NCBI RefSeq assembly: GCF_022647325.1
Contig: NZ_CP071405.1
Location: 2,356,001 to 2,420,000 of the forward strand
Length of the DNA: 64,000 nucleotides
Source of the DNA: Pantoea deleyi
GTDB taxonomy: Bacteria > Pseudomonadota > Gammaproteobacteria > Enterobacterales > Enterobacteriaceae
Reading direction: 5' to 3'
Shown: piece by piece, positions 1 through 8,277 of the stretch
Layout of the letters: the number at the start of each line of letters is the position of its first letter
How positions within the stretch are numbered: the stretch's first letter is position 1
Position numbers and translations under genes: made by a program
Notes under the pieces: model-generated
What the model saw: only the letters and a program-made list of their open reading frames with translations
Databases searched by the model: none
Told to the model about the DNA's origin: nothing

Positions 1-722
1 CCACTTTTGATCTCTCTGACGGTGACAGTTTCACCCCCAATGATGACATTGGGGGAAACATCGTCACTCACGGTAGCATCACAGGTAGTTTTATCCTTTG
101 CCCGCACCGCAGGCTGGCCATTGATAAAGACGCTTTTCGATCCCTGAGCCAGATACTGCGGCGCATTGTGTTTTTCACAGGCCACTTTGTCCTGCTCCAG
201 CGGAGAAGTTCCCGCATCGGCGGAGGCGACCGTGGGCTGCCACATGGCACTGCCAAACTGGCCGACCGCAGAGAGTAACATCCCGCCGTAATCCGCAAAA
301 CTCTGCGGTGATTGCGGTTCCGCAGGCGGTGTCGCACCGGGCGTAAGCATTCCGGCCGCGCGCGCGGCCAGAAGACCGTTAACGTGGACGTTCTCTGACC
401 CACTTGCGATTACGCCGGCTGGCGATGGCGGGAAAATCATGTCCCCCAGCCCCTCGGCCGCTTTAGTGATGTCGTCTGAAATGCCTGCAGCGTTCGCTAA
501 CACACCGCCAATAATCCCGCTGAGGAGACAGCTGGAACCGATAGCGGCAACCCCGGCCGCAGCCATACCGGCCCCCAGTAAAGGCGCAGCCAGAGTCGCA
601 GCCGCGCCCACTGCGGCACCGATGACGGCATAGGCCGCACCTTCAGCTACAACGCTTGTAATATCAGCGAAAATGCTGGAGTGAATGATCTCGTCGCCCA
701 CACGGGCCGCATGGTTATCCAT
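1..722 (-). CDS. PAAR-domain, Rhs-type T6SS effector, N-terminal part (runs off left edge)
   Basis: The frame opens at the ATG at 722 and stays open to base 1, giving 240 codons of a longer protein. Residues about 17-80 contain two Ala/Gly-rich hydrophobic stretches, typical of the N-terminal transmembrane region of Rhs effectors that need an Eag chaperone. They are followed by two PAAR-like blocks, SENVHVNGLLAARAAG and SKSVFINGQPAVRAKD, the second followed by Cys and Val-rich beta strands. PAAR proteins cap the VgrG spike. In this family a large Rhs cage and a variable C-terminal toxin follow, but both lie outside the window. The gene starts 3 bases after the stop of the EagR-type chaperone gene, as expected for a chaperone-cargo pair. 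The toxin activity cannot be judged from this window. Confidence 0.88.
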   Translation of the reverse strand, partial: MDNHAARVGDEIIHSSIFADITSVVAEGAAYAVIGAAVGAAATLAAPLLGAGMAAAGVAAIGSSCLLSGIIGGVLANAAGISDDITKAAEGLGDMIFPPSPAGVIASGSENVHVNGLLAARAAGMLTPGATPPAEPQSPQSFADYGGMLLSAVGQFGSAMWQPTVASADAGTSPLEQDKVACEKHNAPQYLAQGSKSVFINGQPAVRAKDKTTCDATVSDDVSPNVIIGGETVTVREIKS

Positions 723-725
723 AGC

Positions 726-1166
726 TTATGCATTCCGTTGCTTGTTCAGACTCAGGCTTTGTTTGAACGCATTCCAGCGTTGTCCGTCTTCTTCATTAAA
801 CGGACGCATTGCTGAGAGCGTAAAAATCATGAGGACGTCTGATTCCGGCACCTGTGTCGCCAGCTGTTTCTGCCACACTGCCTGCCCGTTGCGGTCAAAT
901 ACCGTTTCAACCTCAATTGCCGGTAATGTGTTGTCCACACCGGCCTTCACCTGTACAAATTCAGACTGCCGGATGTGACCCATCTGACTGCGCAAGGTGT
1001 CCCACTGACGCTGAAACTCTTTTTCCGCATTACTCTCCTCAGGAATAACACCGCGGCTTATCACCCATGCCAGCCCACTGGCTTCGTCGCGCACAATATT
1101 CATAGTGGTGTCCTGCCAGGCCGCAGGAAAAAGCGCAAAGGCGCCCTCATTGAATTGGTAATGCAT
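726..1166 (-). CDS. eagR: EagR-type chaperone (DcrB/DUF1795 family) for the Rhs effector
   Basis: 146 residues, the usual size of DUF1795 proteins. It begins MHYQFNEGAFALFPAAWQD and has the family's run of beta strands ending in the motif around MIFTLSAMRPFNEEDGQRWNAF. Eag chaperones are cytoplasmic proteins that shield the N-terminal transmembrane helices of PAAR/Rhs effectors and load them onto VgrG. The gene lies immediately before a PAAR protein that has exactly such hydrophobic N-terminal segments, with only 3 bases between them. The family and context agree well. The specific partner is inferred from adjacency. Confidence 0.9.
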   Translation of the reverse strand: MHYQFNEGAFALFPAAWQDTTMNIVRDEASGLAWVISRGVIPEESNAEKEFQRQWDTLRSQMGHIRQSEFVQVKAGVDNTLPAIEVETVFDRNGQAVWQKQLATQVPESDVLMIFTLSAMRPFNEEDGQRWNAFKQSLSLNKQRNA

Positions 1167-1183
1167 ATTAGATGTCCGTCAGA

Positions 1184-2029
1184 TTAATTATTTGTGGCAG
1201 CTGAATTCAGGCTGCGATATTCACCATCAACGTTATCGGCATTAGTGAGTATCTGAGTGTTATCTCGCGAAACCTTAATATCAAAAAGGCGATGCGTTAT
1301 ATCAGGGTCACCACCGCAATGACTGTCGTGACTATCTTCGCGAACCGTGAAGATAAAAAAACCTTTATCACTGGTGTCGTCGAGATCATAACGCAGGCAT
1401 TTATCATCAAGCGTGGTAAGGTGCCAGGTATGAATCGCTGCGGTTGCTTTTATTAACGCCTGGTCAGGGCTAAGGTCGCTTTGCTCTCCATCCAGGTCTG
1501 TTTTCAGCATGATGCTGATGACCTTCCCCTGTTCAATCTGGAACATTAACTGTTCCTTGCCCGACTGATAGACAAGCCAGCGCTGATTATCACTGTAATC
1601 TTCTTTGCCGGGCCCATAGGCTTGCTTAATCTGTTCCAGATTATCGCCAACCTTAATATTTCGGGTCGTCGGCACGCTGGCATTTTCCAGAAGGATCTCA
1701 GCCAGAACCGTGTGGCTGGCATTGCCAACCGCTGCTGCGCTAAATAATGTAAAGCCTTCATAGCTATGCTGAAAGTAGTTGTAGCGCTGATTATTAATGA
1801 CTACTTCACCGGCGCGTTCTGAACTCAGGGCATTGCCTGCGCGCAGAAAACTTGTGTTACTCCAGTTGTCACCCGGAGTGAAAAGATAGTCGTTCAGCAG
1901 AACGGAAAAATCGTCCTCGTTAAGAGCAGGAACAGACGATTCCATGCCGGATTCAGCCCTGGCAACACAGGTTAATAATATGAAAACAGGTACAACTATA
2001 ATAGTGGCAAAAAAACGATTAACAGTCAT
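1184..2029 (-). CDS. Secreted protein of unknown function in the T6SS effector cluster
   Basis: 281 residues starting MTVNRFFATIIVVPVFILL, a clear signal peptide with probable cleavage after CVARA. The mature part has a stretch about residues 120-180 (KVGDNLEQIKQAYGPGKEDY, then strands) that resembles the fold of small beta-alpha periplasmic proteins such as SmpA/BamE-like repeats; this is only a resemblance. A pair of Cys residues (DDKCLRYD and DSHCGGD) could form a disulfide. It lies 17 bases upstream of eagR on the same strand. It may be a periplasmic immunity protein for a neighbouring effector, or a leftover orphan immunity gene. I do not recognise the family. Confidence 0.7.
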   Translation of the reverse strand: MTVNRFFATIIVVPVFILLTCVARAESGMESSVPALNEDDFSVLLNDYLFTPGDNWSNTSFLRAGNALSSERAGEVVINNQRYNYFQHSYEGFTLFSAAAVGNASHTVLAEILLENASVPTTRNIKVGDNLEQIKQAYGPGKEDYSDNQRWLVYQSGKEQLMFQIEQGKVISIMLKTDLDGEQSDLSPDQALIKATAAIHTWHLTTLDDKCLRYDLDDTSDKGFFIFTVREDSHDSHCGGDPDITHRLFDIKVSRDNTQILTNADNVDGEYRSLNSAATNN

Positions 2030-2741
2030 TGTATTTTATCAGGGGAATTATATGAGAGTCGTACCTGAGATAATGGATTCCACATCATGCTCTGTCACTT
2101 ATCGACAATGATGATTTCACTCAGGCACTCAGAATTTCTGGCATAAAATGATATCTTGATGACCTGCCTGTCAATCCCGGTGATAGATGTTAAGGTGATT
2201 ACTTCGCTTTCAGACTTTTAACAGGATATATAATTAACTTTTCGTTCTGACTGGTCTTTTTGAAATTAACAGGCAAAATGTTCTTCCCTAAAAAGCAAAG
2301 CTATGGAAAAGGATCATGCCACCAGACATTTAACTTAAAGGTAAATTATTATCCCTAATCGTTAAGCTATCCAGCAGCTTTATCGGGTTAGCCTGACTGA
2401 AATTTATGTAATCCTTTTGACTTTGAAATGTCATAGTTAGCGATAAATAATGAAGCCTTTAAAATGAAGAATTCCTTAGGGTGGCACTCATTTTCGCAAT
2501 AAAATCCCACACCTACTTTATACATCTTCGGTTCCAGACAAACGTATCGCGTGATGGCATTGGCATCAGGCTTATGCAAGGTAAGTCCACTCTCACCTGT
2601 CAGTGATTACACCAATTTTTCTTCATGACCAATTTACTTTTCTGGACGGGAATCCCTCGGCTCTGACGTTCCACAAAAGCCCATTTACCATGATATTTTC
2701 CTTTTCATCTGTCAAATCTTGAGCAGCAAGACATCCCGTTT
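2030..2741. other. AT-rich gap with no convincing intact gene
   Basis: About 700 bases separate the 281-residue secreted protein from the four-TM protein to the right. Composition is clearly more AT-rich than the core T6SS genes. Only short open frames occur, including a minus-strand frame at 2388-2606 described separately. The pattern suggests decayed effector or immunity DNA. No hairpin, tRNA or repeat stood out. Confidence 0.5.
2388..2579 (-). pseudogene. Possible fragment of an immunity-like gene
   Basis: A 63-codon frame from a TTG at 2579, which could be read a little further upstream to a stop at 2607-2609. The product has five or six aromatic and Cys residues (CLEPKMYKVGVGFYCENECH) and no hydrophobic segment. 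It has no ATG and no visible ribosome-binding site. It could be the 3' remnant of a longer gene whose 5' part has been lost, or a chance frame in AT-rich DNA. I do not recognise it. Confidence 0.22.
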
Positions 2742-3179
2742 TTAATTCGTCAGCCAGATACCGTAATAAATCACTACAGACCCAAGAGAAAGAATAATTT
2801 TTGAAAAAGCAAACAGGCCCGGCGTCAGCTTATTGGTTATCGGTGAAAATCTCCTGTAATTATCGGCATTATATTTTTTATGGAAGCTCATGATAGCGCT
2901 AAAAATATTGCACATTGCGACAATCATAAATCTTATTCCCCATATAAAAATCAGAGATACACCCAACTTCCCCATTAAATCCCTGGCTGCGTCCCTGGTA
3001 AAACCAGGGATTAGTTCGGTTATTCCTTTAAGCAGGAAACCAATAAGAATAATTACGATAAAAACCCCGACAAAAGATTTCCCCGTGCCAGCCAGCGTCT
3101 TTTTTCCGTAGGAAATTTTGCTGGTCCAGATAAAATACACCGTCACAAACAGGAAAAATAAAAATGTTAACATTTTCAT
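2742..3179 (-). CDS. Four-TM membrane protein, candidate T6SS immunity or orphan immunity protein
   Basis: 145 residues from MKMLTFLFFLFVTVYFIW; the start at 3179 is preferred because GAAAGGAAAG precedes it at good spacing, whereas the longer frame to 3206 lacks a site. Hydrophobic segments lie at about residues 3-18, 36-52, 72-92 and 122-142. It lies in an AT-rich pocket downstream of vgrG and its secreted partner. Integral membrane proteins here often neutralise membrane-acting effectors. No effector encoded in the window is obviously its partner, so it may be an orphan. The family is not recognised. Confidence 0.65.
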   Translation of the reverse strand: MKMLTFLFFLFVTVYFIWTSKISYGKKTLAGTGKSFVGVFIVIILIGFLLKGITELIPGFTRDAARDLMGKLGVSLIFIWGIRFMIVAMCNIFSAIMSFHKKYNADNYRRFSPITNKLTPGLFAFSKIILSLGSVVIYYGIWLTN

Positions 3180-3461
3180 GCTGTTTTCTTTCCTTTCGAA
3201 AATCAATGAGAAACCAGCAATTTTTCATAGCTATCCAAAGGTCGTTCAGCGCCCCCGATACCTGATATTAATTATGCACACATGATACAATCCAGCGCAT
3301 TTATTCATTTTCTTAAGCAAAGTAATTACCTCCACAAAACTCAAAATATCAAATTTCAATAGTAGATGCGGGGTGGGTAAAATTATGACCACCCGATAAA
3401 ACCATAACATCAATAAATAGCATTATAAGCTTTATTTATTTAGTTTAAAAAATGAAAATCA

Positions 3462-4181
3462 TCATTCCCATTTACCAGCTTGCGCCACAAGAGTTTTTTC
3501 TCCCTGCACTACTTTCAACATAAGCGGATTAAAACTTACAATGTAATCGACACCGCTATTATTAAAAATCATTCCATCGGCTTTTTTTGATCCAATAGAC
3601 TGTGTGGTCTTACCTTCAAGAGTAATTTGTTTTCCATCTTTATTCCTGAGACCCAGGTACTTAACTTTATCGCATGCAGTATAAAAACTCCCACAGCCAT
3701 TCAACAAAGTGACAGTGAAATCAGATGTTGAAAAGACTTTCATATCTGACTTTAAATTTTCCTGACTCACCTCTTTATTGAGTGTGTAGGTTTTAGGGGC
3801 ATAAAACTCCCCATTACGAGGATCTTCGATCAACTTCCACAATACATTATTACTTTTAATTTCTAAATTTGCCTTGCCTTTTACTCCGCCAAAAGCTGAA
3901 TCGAAATAAATTAAAGCATTTCTTCCATTCACCGTACCTTTGACGTTTTCATTTTTATTATCCTCAGGGCAATCAATTCTATTGCCACTTCGGGTAACAT
4001 AACAATAAGTTCCGGTTACCTTATTGTCATGTTGCTTTAATTTTAACGTCAAAGTCGAGTATAACGACCCGTTATTATTTTTTTCCTGACCGCTCCAGTT
4101 ACCAGTAAAATTATCAGAAGCAAACGAAGACAATGAAGAGACTGATAATAAAACCGCCATAATGCATCTAATTTTATTCAT
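3462..4181 (-). CDS. Putative periplasmic immunity protein for the VgrG muramidase tail
   Basis: 239 residues from MNKIRCIMAVLLSVSSLSS with a signal peptide cleaved near SFASD. The mature part begins with NFTGNWSGQ, a lipocalin/calycin-like opening motif, then mostly predicted beta strands and several Cys (CYVTR, DCPED, GCGSF, ACDKV). The start at 4181 lies 5 bases beyond the vgrG stop, so the two genes are probably translationally coupled. Because the VgrG tail is a peptidoglycan hydrolase that acts in the periplasm, an exported protein encoded directly behind it is the natural immunity candidate. This role is inferred from position and localisation, not from a recognised family. The AT-rich base composition matches that of the vgrG 3' end. 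Confidence 0.75.
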   Translation of the reverse strand: MNKIRCIMAVLLSVSSLSSFASDNFTGNWSGQEKNNNGSLYSTLTLKLKQHDNKVTGTYCYVTRSGNRIDCPEDNKNENVKGTVNGRNALIYFDSAFGGVKGKANLEIKSNNVLWKLIEDPRNGEFYAPKTYTLNKEVSQENLKSDMKVFSTSDFTVTLLNGCGSFYTACDKVKYLGLRNKDGKQITLEGKTTQSIGSKKADGMIFNNSGVDYIVSFNPLMLKVVQGEKTLVAQAGKWE

Positions 4182-4185
4182 TCTG

Positions 4186-6729
4186 TTAACCTTTAAAATC
4201 CAGACAATCATTAACCCTGTTTATCCAGCCGTTAAGGTTAGGTAAGTTTTTAGGGTCAGATATGGTCAGATTAGTGTAATATTGCTTTCTGATTTCAGCA
4301 ATACTATTAGTTAGCTTACCTGAATCCTCTACACTATTCATAGCAGAAATTGTATCAGGTCCTATCACTCCATCAACCTTCAAATTCTGTCCATATTGAC
4401 TATTCAGAAGTTTTTGAATCTGCTTACCTGCACCGCCAGAGGTAATACTCCAGTCATAGGACATCAACGTTAATTTAGGGTCTTTGATATCATTAAAACC
4501 GCTTGGATCCCAGTACCTTTTCTTATAAATAATCTCAGCCTGCTCTGGAGTGATTTTTTTCAGATTTTCTAAGGTTGGCTCAACGCCAAGATCCTCTTTT
4601 GAATATTTTTTCCACGTTTTCCAGGCAATACCATGATTTGTAGGACCACCCTTATCAGAAGCACGGTTTGCATAACCACCTTCATGCCTTAAAATTATTG
4701 GTGAAATAGTGGAAAAGTTATCACCATTTTTGGGCGCAGCCGCCCCTGTCGCCGGGGCCGCCGCAGCCTTTGGCGCAGCAGGTGCCGCCTGCCCTTTCTG
4801 CTTCGGCGGGAACAGGTTCTCTACCGCCTGACTGATGTTCTGTTTATGACTGGATCCCGGTGCGCTTGTGCCAGGTTTTGCGTCATCCGTGTTCAGATTC
4901 AGTTTTCCGCCCGAGGTGGTGATATGGCCATCACCCTGCACGAAAATATTGAACCCCTTGCCGACAATATTAATCTGGCCGCTGGCATTGAGTTCGATGG
5001 CGCTTTCTCCGCATTCAAGGCGAAGTTTTGTCCCTGAACCCACGACGTAGGTATCAACGACCGCGTCAAGCTTACCCTTACCGGTCAGCCGTTCCTCGCC
5101 TCCCTTAACGCCGTGGACACGGTTCGTTTCAACGCGGTAGAGTTCATTGCCGCCCGCATAATGGCTGTGATTGTTAGCAACTGAATGGCTGGCGTCATTT
5201 TTAACATGCGTATCCATGTTCTTCTGCGCCTGGATCCACAGGTGCTCCTCACCCGCCTTATCCTCAAACCTCAGCGCGTTTGCAGTGTCCGCCGTGCCAT
5301 CCTTCGACCGGCTCAGAAACCCCATCTGCGTCGCCGCCGCCGGCAGCGCCCACGGCGGCATGCTCGCCTCGTTATACACGCGGCCGATAATCAGCGGACG
5401 ATCCGGGTCGCCGTTGATGAAGTCCACCACCACCTCGTCGTTCACGCGCGGGATCTGCACCCCGCCGAACCCCTGGCCGGCCCAGGCGCTGGAGACGCGC
5501 ACCCAGCAGGAGCTGGTGTCGTCCCCCTTCGCCAGCCGGTCCCAGTGAAACTTCACCTTCACCCGCCCGTAGCGGTCGGTCCAGATGGACTCGCCTTTCG
5601 GCCCCACCACCTTCGCCGTCTGCGGGCCGTGCGTCTTCGGCCACGGCGTTTCCGGCGGCGTGCGGTACGTCACCGACGACGGCAGCACCGTGAAGTCAAT
5701 GTTGTGGCGGCTTGCCCCGCCGTCGCCGCTGGCGTAGGGGTTCTCGGCGAAGTCATAGGTGGCAGAGGTCACCAGGTACTCGCCGTTGTCGCTGAAGTGC
5801 GGCGCGTTGAGTATCGAGAAGGTAAAGCCCGGCGCAATGCCGGTGGCCGTGCCCGACCCGCTGACGCGGTGGTGCTCCGCCTGCCACACCTCCTGACGGA
5901 TGCGCGCGTAAGACTCGCCGTGGCTGTGGTCGACAAAGTGACCCGGCCAGTCGTAGACGTCCACCGAGCCCGGCACCGGCGACGCCGGGTTCTGCCGCGC
6001 CTGCAGCATCCACGCGTTCGGCTTGCGGAAGTCGTAGTCGTCGGTGCTGTAGATGCCCGGCGTCACGCTCTCCGCCAGCGACCACTGGCTGATGCCCTCC
6101 TCCGTCACCACGCCGCCCGACGGGGTGACGTGATAGGCGATGGTCTCGTAGCCCGGAAACGCCTGATGCTGGTCCGGCGCGTCGCACAGCACCAGCGTAT
6201 GTTTGTCCGCCTCGTGGCGGAAGAAGTAGTACATCCCCTCCAGCTCCATCAGGCGGCTGATGAAGTCCAGGCTGCTCTCCTGATACTGCACGCAGTACTC
6301 CCACACCCGGTAGCTGCCCGCCAGGCGCGTCTCGACGTTCACGCCGTACTCCTTCAGCAGCGTCTGCACTATCTGCGGCACCGTCTGGCTCTGAAAGATG
6401 CGCAGGTTGCGGTCGCGCTGCATCGGCCACAGGTCCGGCTCCACCGTCAGCTCATAAAGCGCGTAGCGGGTGCCGCTCAGCTCCTGGCTGCGCACCGCGA
6501 CACGGGTGATTTTACCGTTGAGGTAGCGCGGGTTCAGCGCACTCATCAGGCCGCCGGCCGGCAGCGTGAAGGTCACCGGCTGGCCCAGCAGGGCGTGACG
6601 GTCGATGCGCGCGTCGGTGGAGAGCAGTTCGGCGGTGAGCACAAACGGACGCGACAGCGTTTCGGTGCCCCTGAGCGTGTGGAACAGCAGGCCGTCCGCC
6701 GGCAGCTGTGCAGTAATGCGTGAGAACAT
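4186..6729 (-). CDS. vgrG: VgrG (TssI) spike protein with C-terminal GH108-type muramidase
   Basis: 847 residues. Residues 1 to about 640 are a standard VgrG: gp27-like N-terminus (FSRITAQLPADGLLFHTLRG), gp5 OB region with DRYGRVKVKFHWDR and SSAWAGQGFGG, then the beta-helix needle. After an Ala/Pro-rich linker (about 640-670) comes a GH108 lysozyme-like domain opening with HEGGYANRASDKGGPTNHGI (from residue 682; E683 is the expected catalytic Glu). It is followed by a PG_binding_3-like region with VDGVIGPDTISAMN (about 785-800). The tail would cleave the glycan strands of target peptidoglycan. The 3' quarter, including the linker-tail junction, is far more AT-rich than the first 1.9 kb, a sign of recent domain swapping. 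An immunity candidate follows directly. Confidence 0.95.
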   Translation of the reverse strand: MFSRITAQLPADGLLFHTLRGTETLSRPFVLTAELLSTDARIDRHALLGQPVTFTLPAGGLMSALNPRYLNGKITRVAVRSQELSGTRYALYELTVEPDLWPMQRDRNLRIFQSQTVPQIVQTLLKEYGVNVETRLAGSYRVWEYCVQYQESSLDFISRLMELEGMYYFFRHEADKHTLVLCDAPDQHQAFPGYETIAYHVTPSGGVVTEEGISQWSLAESVTPGIYSTDDYDFRKPNAWMLQARQNPASPVPGSVDVYDWPGHFVDHSHGESYARIRQEVWQAEHHRVSGSGTATGIAPGFTFSILNAPHFSDNGEYLVTSATYDFAENPYASGDGGASRHNIDFTVLPSSVTYRTPPETPWPKTHGPQTAKVVGPKGESIWTDRYGRVKVKFHWDRLAKGDDTSSCWVRVSSAWAGQGFGGVQIPRVNDEVVVDFINGDPDRPLIIGRVYNEASMPPWALPAAATQMGFLSRSKDGTADTANALRFEDKAGEEHLWIQAQKNMDTHVKNDASHSVANNHSHYAGGNELYRVETNRVHGVKGGEERLTGKGKLDAVVDTYVVGSGTKLRLECGESAIELNASGQINIVGKGFNIFVQGDGHITTSGGKLNLNTDDAKPGTSAPGSSHKQNISQAVENLFPPKQKGQAAPAAPKAAAAPATGAAAPKNGDNFSTISPIILRHEGGYANRASDKGGPTNHGIAWKTWKKYSKEDLGVEPTLENLKKITPEQAEIIYKKRYWDPSGFNDIKDPKLTLMSYDWSITSGGAGKQIQKLLNSQYGQNLKVDGVIGPDTISAMNSVEDSGKLTNSIAEIRKQYYTNLTISDPKNLPNLNGWINRVNDCLDFKG

Positions 6730-6745
6730 AAGTAATCCCTGACTT

Positions 6746-8248
6746 TTAACTGTGTGGATCGAGCAACCAGACGCCTTCTTCGCTGATGGTCAGCGTCTGC
6801 TGGCGGGTGCCGTTCTGACCGCTGATGGCGAAGGTGTAGCTACCCGGTGGCAGTTGCAGCGTGGCAAAGCCGTTTACCGCTGGCACCAGCGCCTGCGGCT
6901 GACCGTTCACCTGAACACGCTCACCCTGCTGCAGGCGGATATAGACCTGCGCGACCGGCGCGGCTGGCGGTGCCGGTTGCGGCTCCGGTTCCGGTGTGGC
7001 TGTAGGGGTAGTCTCGGCACGCTGAACCGGGGTGCTGGCGACCGTCTCTGCGGGTTCGTCCGTCTGGGTTGGCGGTGCGGTAACCGCAGAGCTGGCCGGT
7101 GTCGTCGTGGCGGCAGGCGCATCGTTCTGCGCCGTTTCCGCCGGTGGCGTCGCCTGATGGCCGCCTGACATCAGCAGCCCCGCGCAGAGGCCCACCAGCA
7201 CGCCCGCGGCAACCAGGCCCGGCAGCGCAAACCGGTGTCCCAGCAATGTTTTCAACGGCGAGTCGGGTTTGCTGACCACCTCCTCTTCGACAGGCACCAG
7301 CATGGTGCCCGGCCCGCTGATTCTGGCGCTTAGCAGTGGTTCCGGTTCGCGTTCCGGCAGCGCCATCAGCGCCGCAAAATCATCGATGCTCTGTGGACGA
7401 TCTTCCGGCTTCAGCGCCAGCGCGCGATCGACGGCGCTCAGCAGCGATGCGGAGTAACCCGCCAGACGGCGCTGCACCAGCGGCTGATAGTTATCTTCGA
7501 TGCTGCGAACCACGCTCACCGGCGGCGGCGCCCCGGTAATCAGGGTATGCAGCACCGCGCCCAGCGCGTAGATATCGGTCCATGCGCCCTGCTCGCTCTC
7601 GTCGTTGTCGCTGTACTGTTCAATCGGCGCATAACCGGGACGCAGCATGGTCTCGCTCTCATCGGACAGGTTTCCGATGGTTTTCCGGGCCGACCCGAAA
7701 TCCAGCAGGATCGGCTCGCCGCTGCTCTGGATCTGGATGTTATCCAGCGAGATATCGCGATGCAGATAACCCGCTTCATGGATGGTTTTGATCGCCCCCA
7801 GCAGCGGCGGCAGCAGGCGACGGATCCAGGTTTCATTGACCGACTGCGGATTGCGCTCGCGGAAGCTGGAGAGCGTGGTGCCGCTGTAGAACACGGTGCC
7901 CATATAGGCGGTGTCGTTCTGCACCCAGAAACGCAGCACATGCAGCAGGTTCGGGTGGTTGAAGCGCGCCAGCAGTCGCGCCTCCTGAATGAAACTGTTA
8001 AGTCCGGCGTGAAAGGTTTTGCTGAAACGTTCGCTGCGCAGCACGAGGTTAAGGTCATCGCTGCGCACCGCCAGCGAGGCGGGCATAAACTCTTTAATCG
8101 CGATATCGCGTTCCAGCTGGTGATCCCAGGCGCGATAGACGATGCCGAAGCCGCCACCGCCGATGACCTCTTTGATTTCAAATTCATTGAAGCGGTAACC
8201 CAGCGGCAGGGCGTTGGGGACGTTCAGGGGTTGATCATGTTCCGACAT
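6746..8248 (-). CDS. ppkA: T6SS Ser/Thr protein kinase (PpkA-like)
   Basis: 500 residues. An N-terminal kinase domain (about 20-290) has the Gly-rich loop GGGGFG (30-35), Lys52 in AIKEF, catalytic loop HRDISLDN (163-170) and DFG (183-185). Asp165 and Asn170 are kept although the usual Lys after HRD is replaced. A single membrane helix lies at about 340-362, followed by a Pro/Thr-rich linker. The C-terminal strand-rich PEGA-like domain (GERVQVNGQPQALVPAVNG) would be periplasmic. In the threonine-phosphorylation pathway known from Pseudomonas and Serratia, such a kinase phosphorylates the FHA protein to start T6SS assembly and a PP2C phosphatase reverses it; all these genes are in this locus. 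It lies 16 bases upstream of vgrG and 29 downstream of clpV. Confidence 0.93.
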   Translation of the reverse strand: MSEHDQPLNVPNALPLGYRFNEFEIKEVIGGGGFGIVYRAWDHQLERDIAIKEFMPASLAVRSDDLNLVLRSERFSKTFHAGLNSFIQEARLLARFNHPNLLHVLRFWVQNDTAYMGTVFYSGTTLSSFRERNPQSVNETWIRRLLPPLLGAIKTIHEAGYLHRDISLDNIQIQSSGEPILLDFGSARKTIGNLSDESETMLRPGYAPIEQYSDNDESEQGAWTDIYALGAVLHTLITGAPPPVSVVRSIEDNYQPLVQRRLAGYSASLLSAVDRALALKPEDRPQSIDDFAALMALPEREPEPLLSARISGPGTMLVPVEEEVVSKPDSPLKTLLGHRFALPGLVAAGVLVGLCAGLLMSGGHQATPPAETAQNDAPAATTTPASSAVTAPPTQTDEPAETVASTPVQRAETTPTATPEPEPQPAPPAAPVAQVYIRLQQGERVQVNGQPQALVPAVNGFATLQLPPGSYTFAISGQNGTRQQTLTISEEGVWLLDPHS

Positions 8249-8277
8249 ATTCGAAAACTCTCTGATAGCTAACGGCT

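Noticed and set aside
5185..6723. 512-codon plus-strand frame opposite vgrG
   Set aside because: Arg/His/Val-rich translation typical of the antisense of a GC-rich gene; no ribosome site and no domain, while the opposite strand encodes an unmistakable VgrG.
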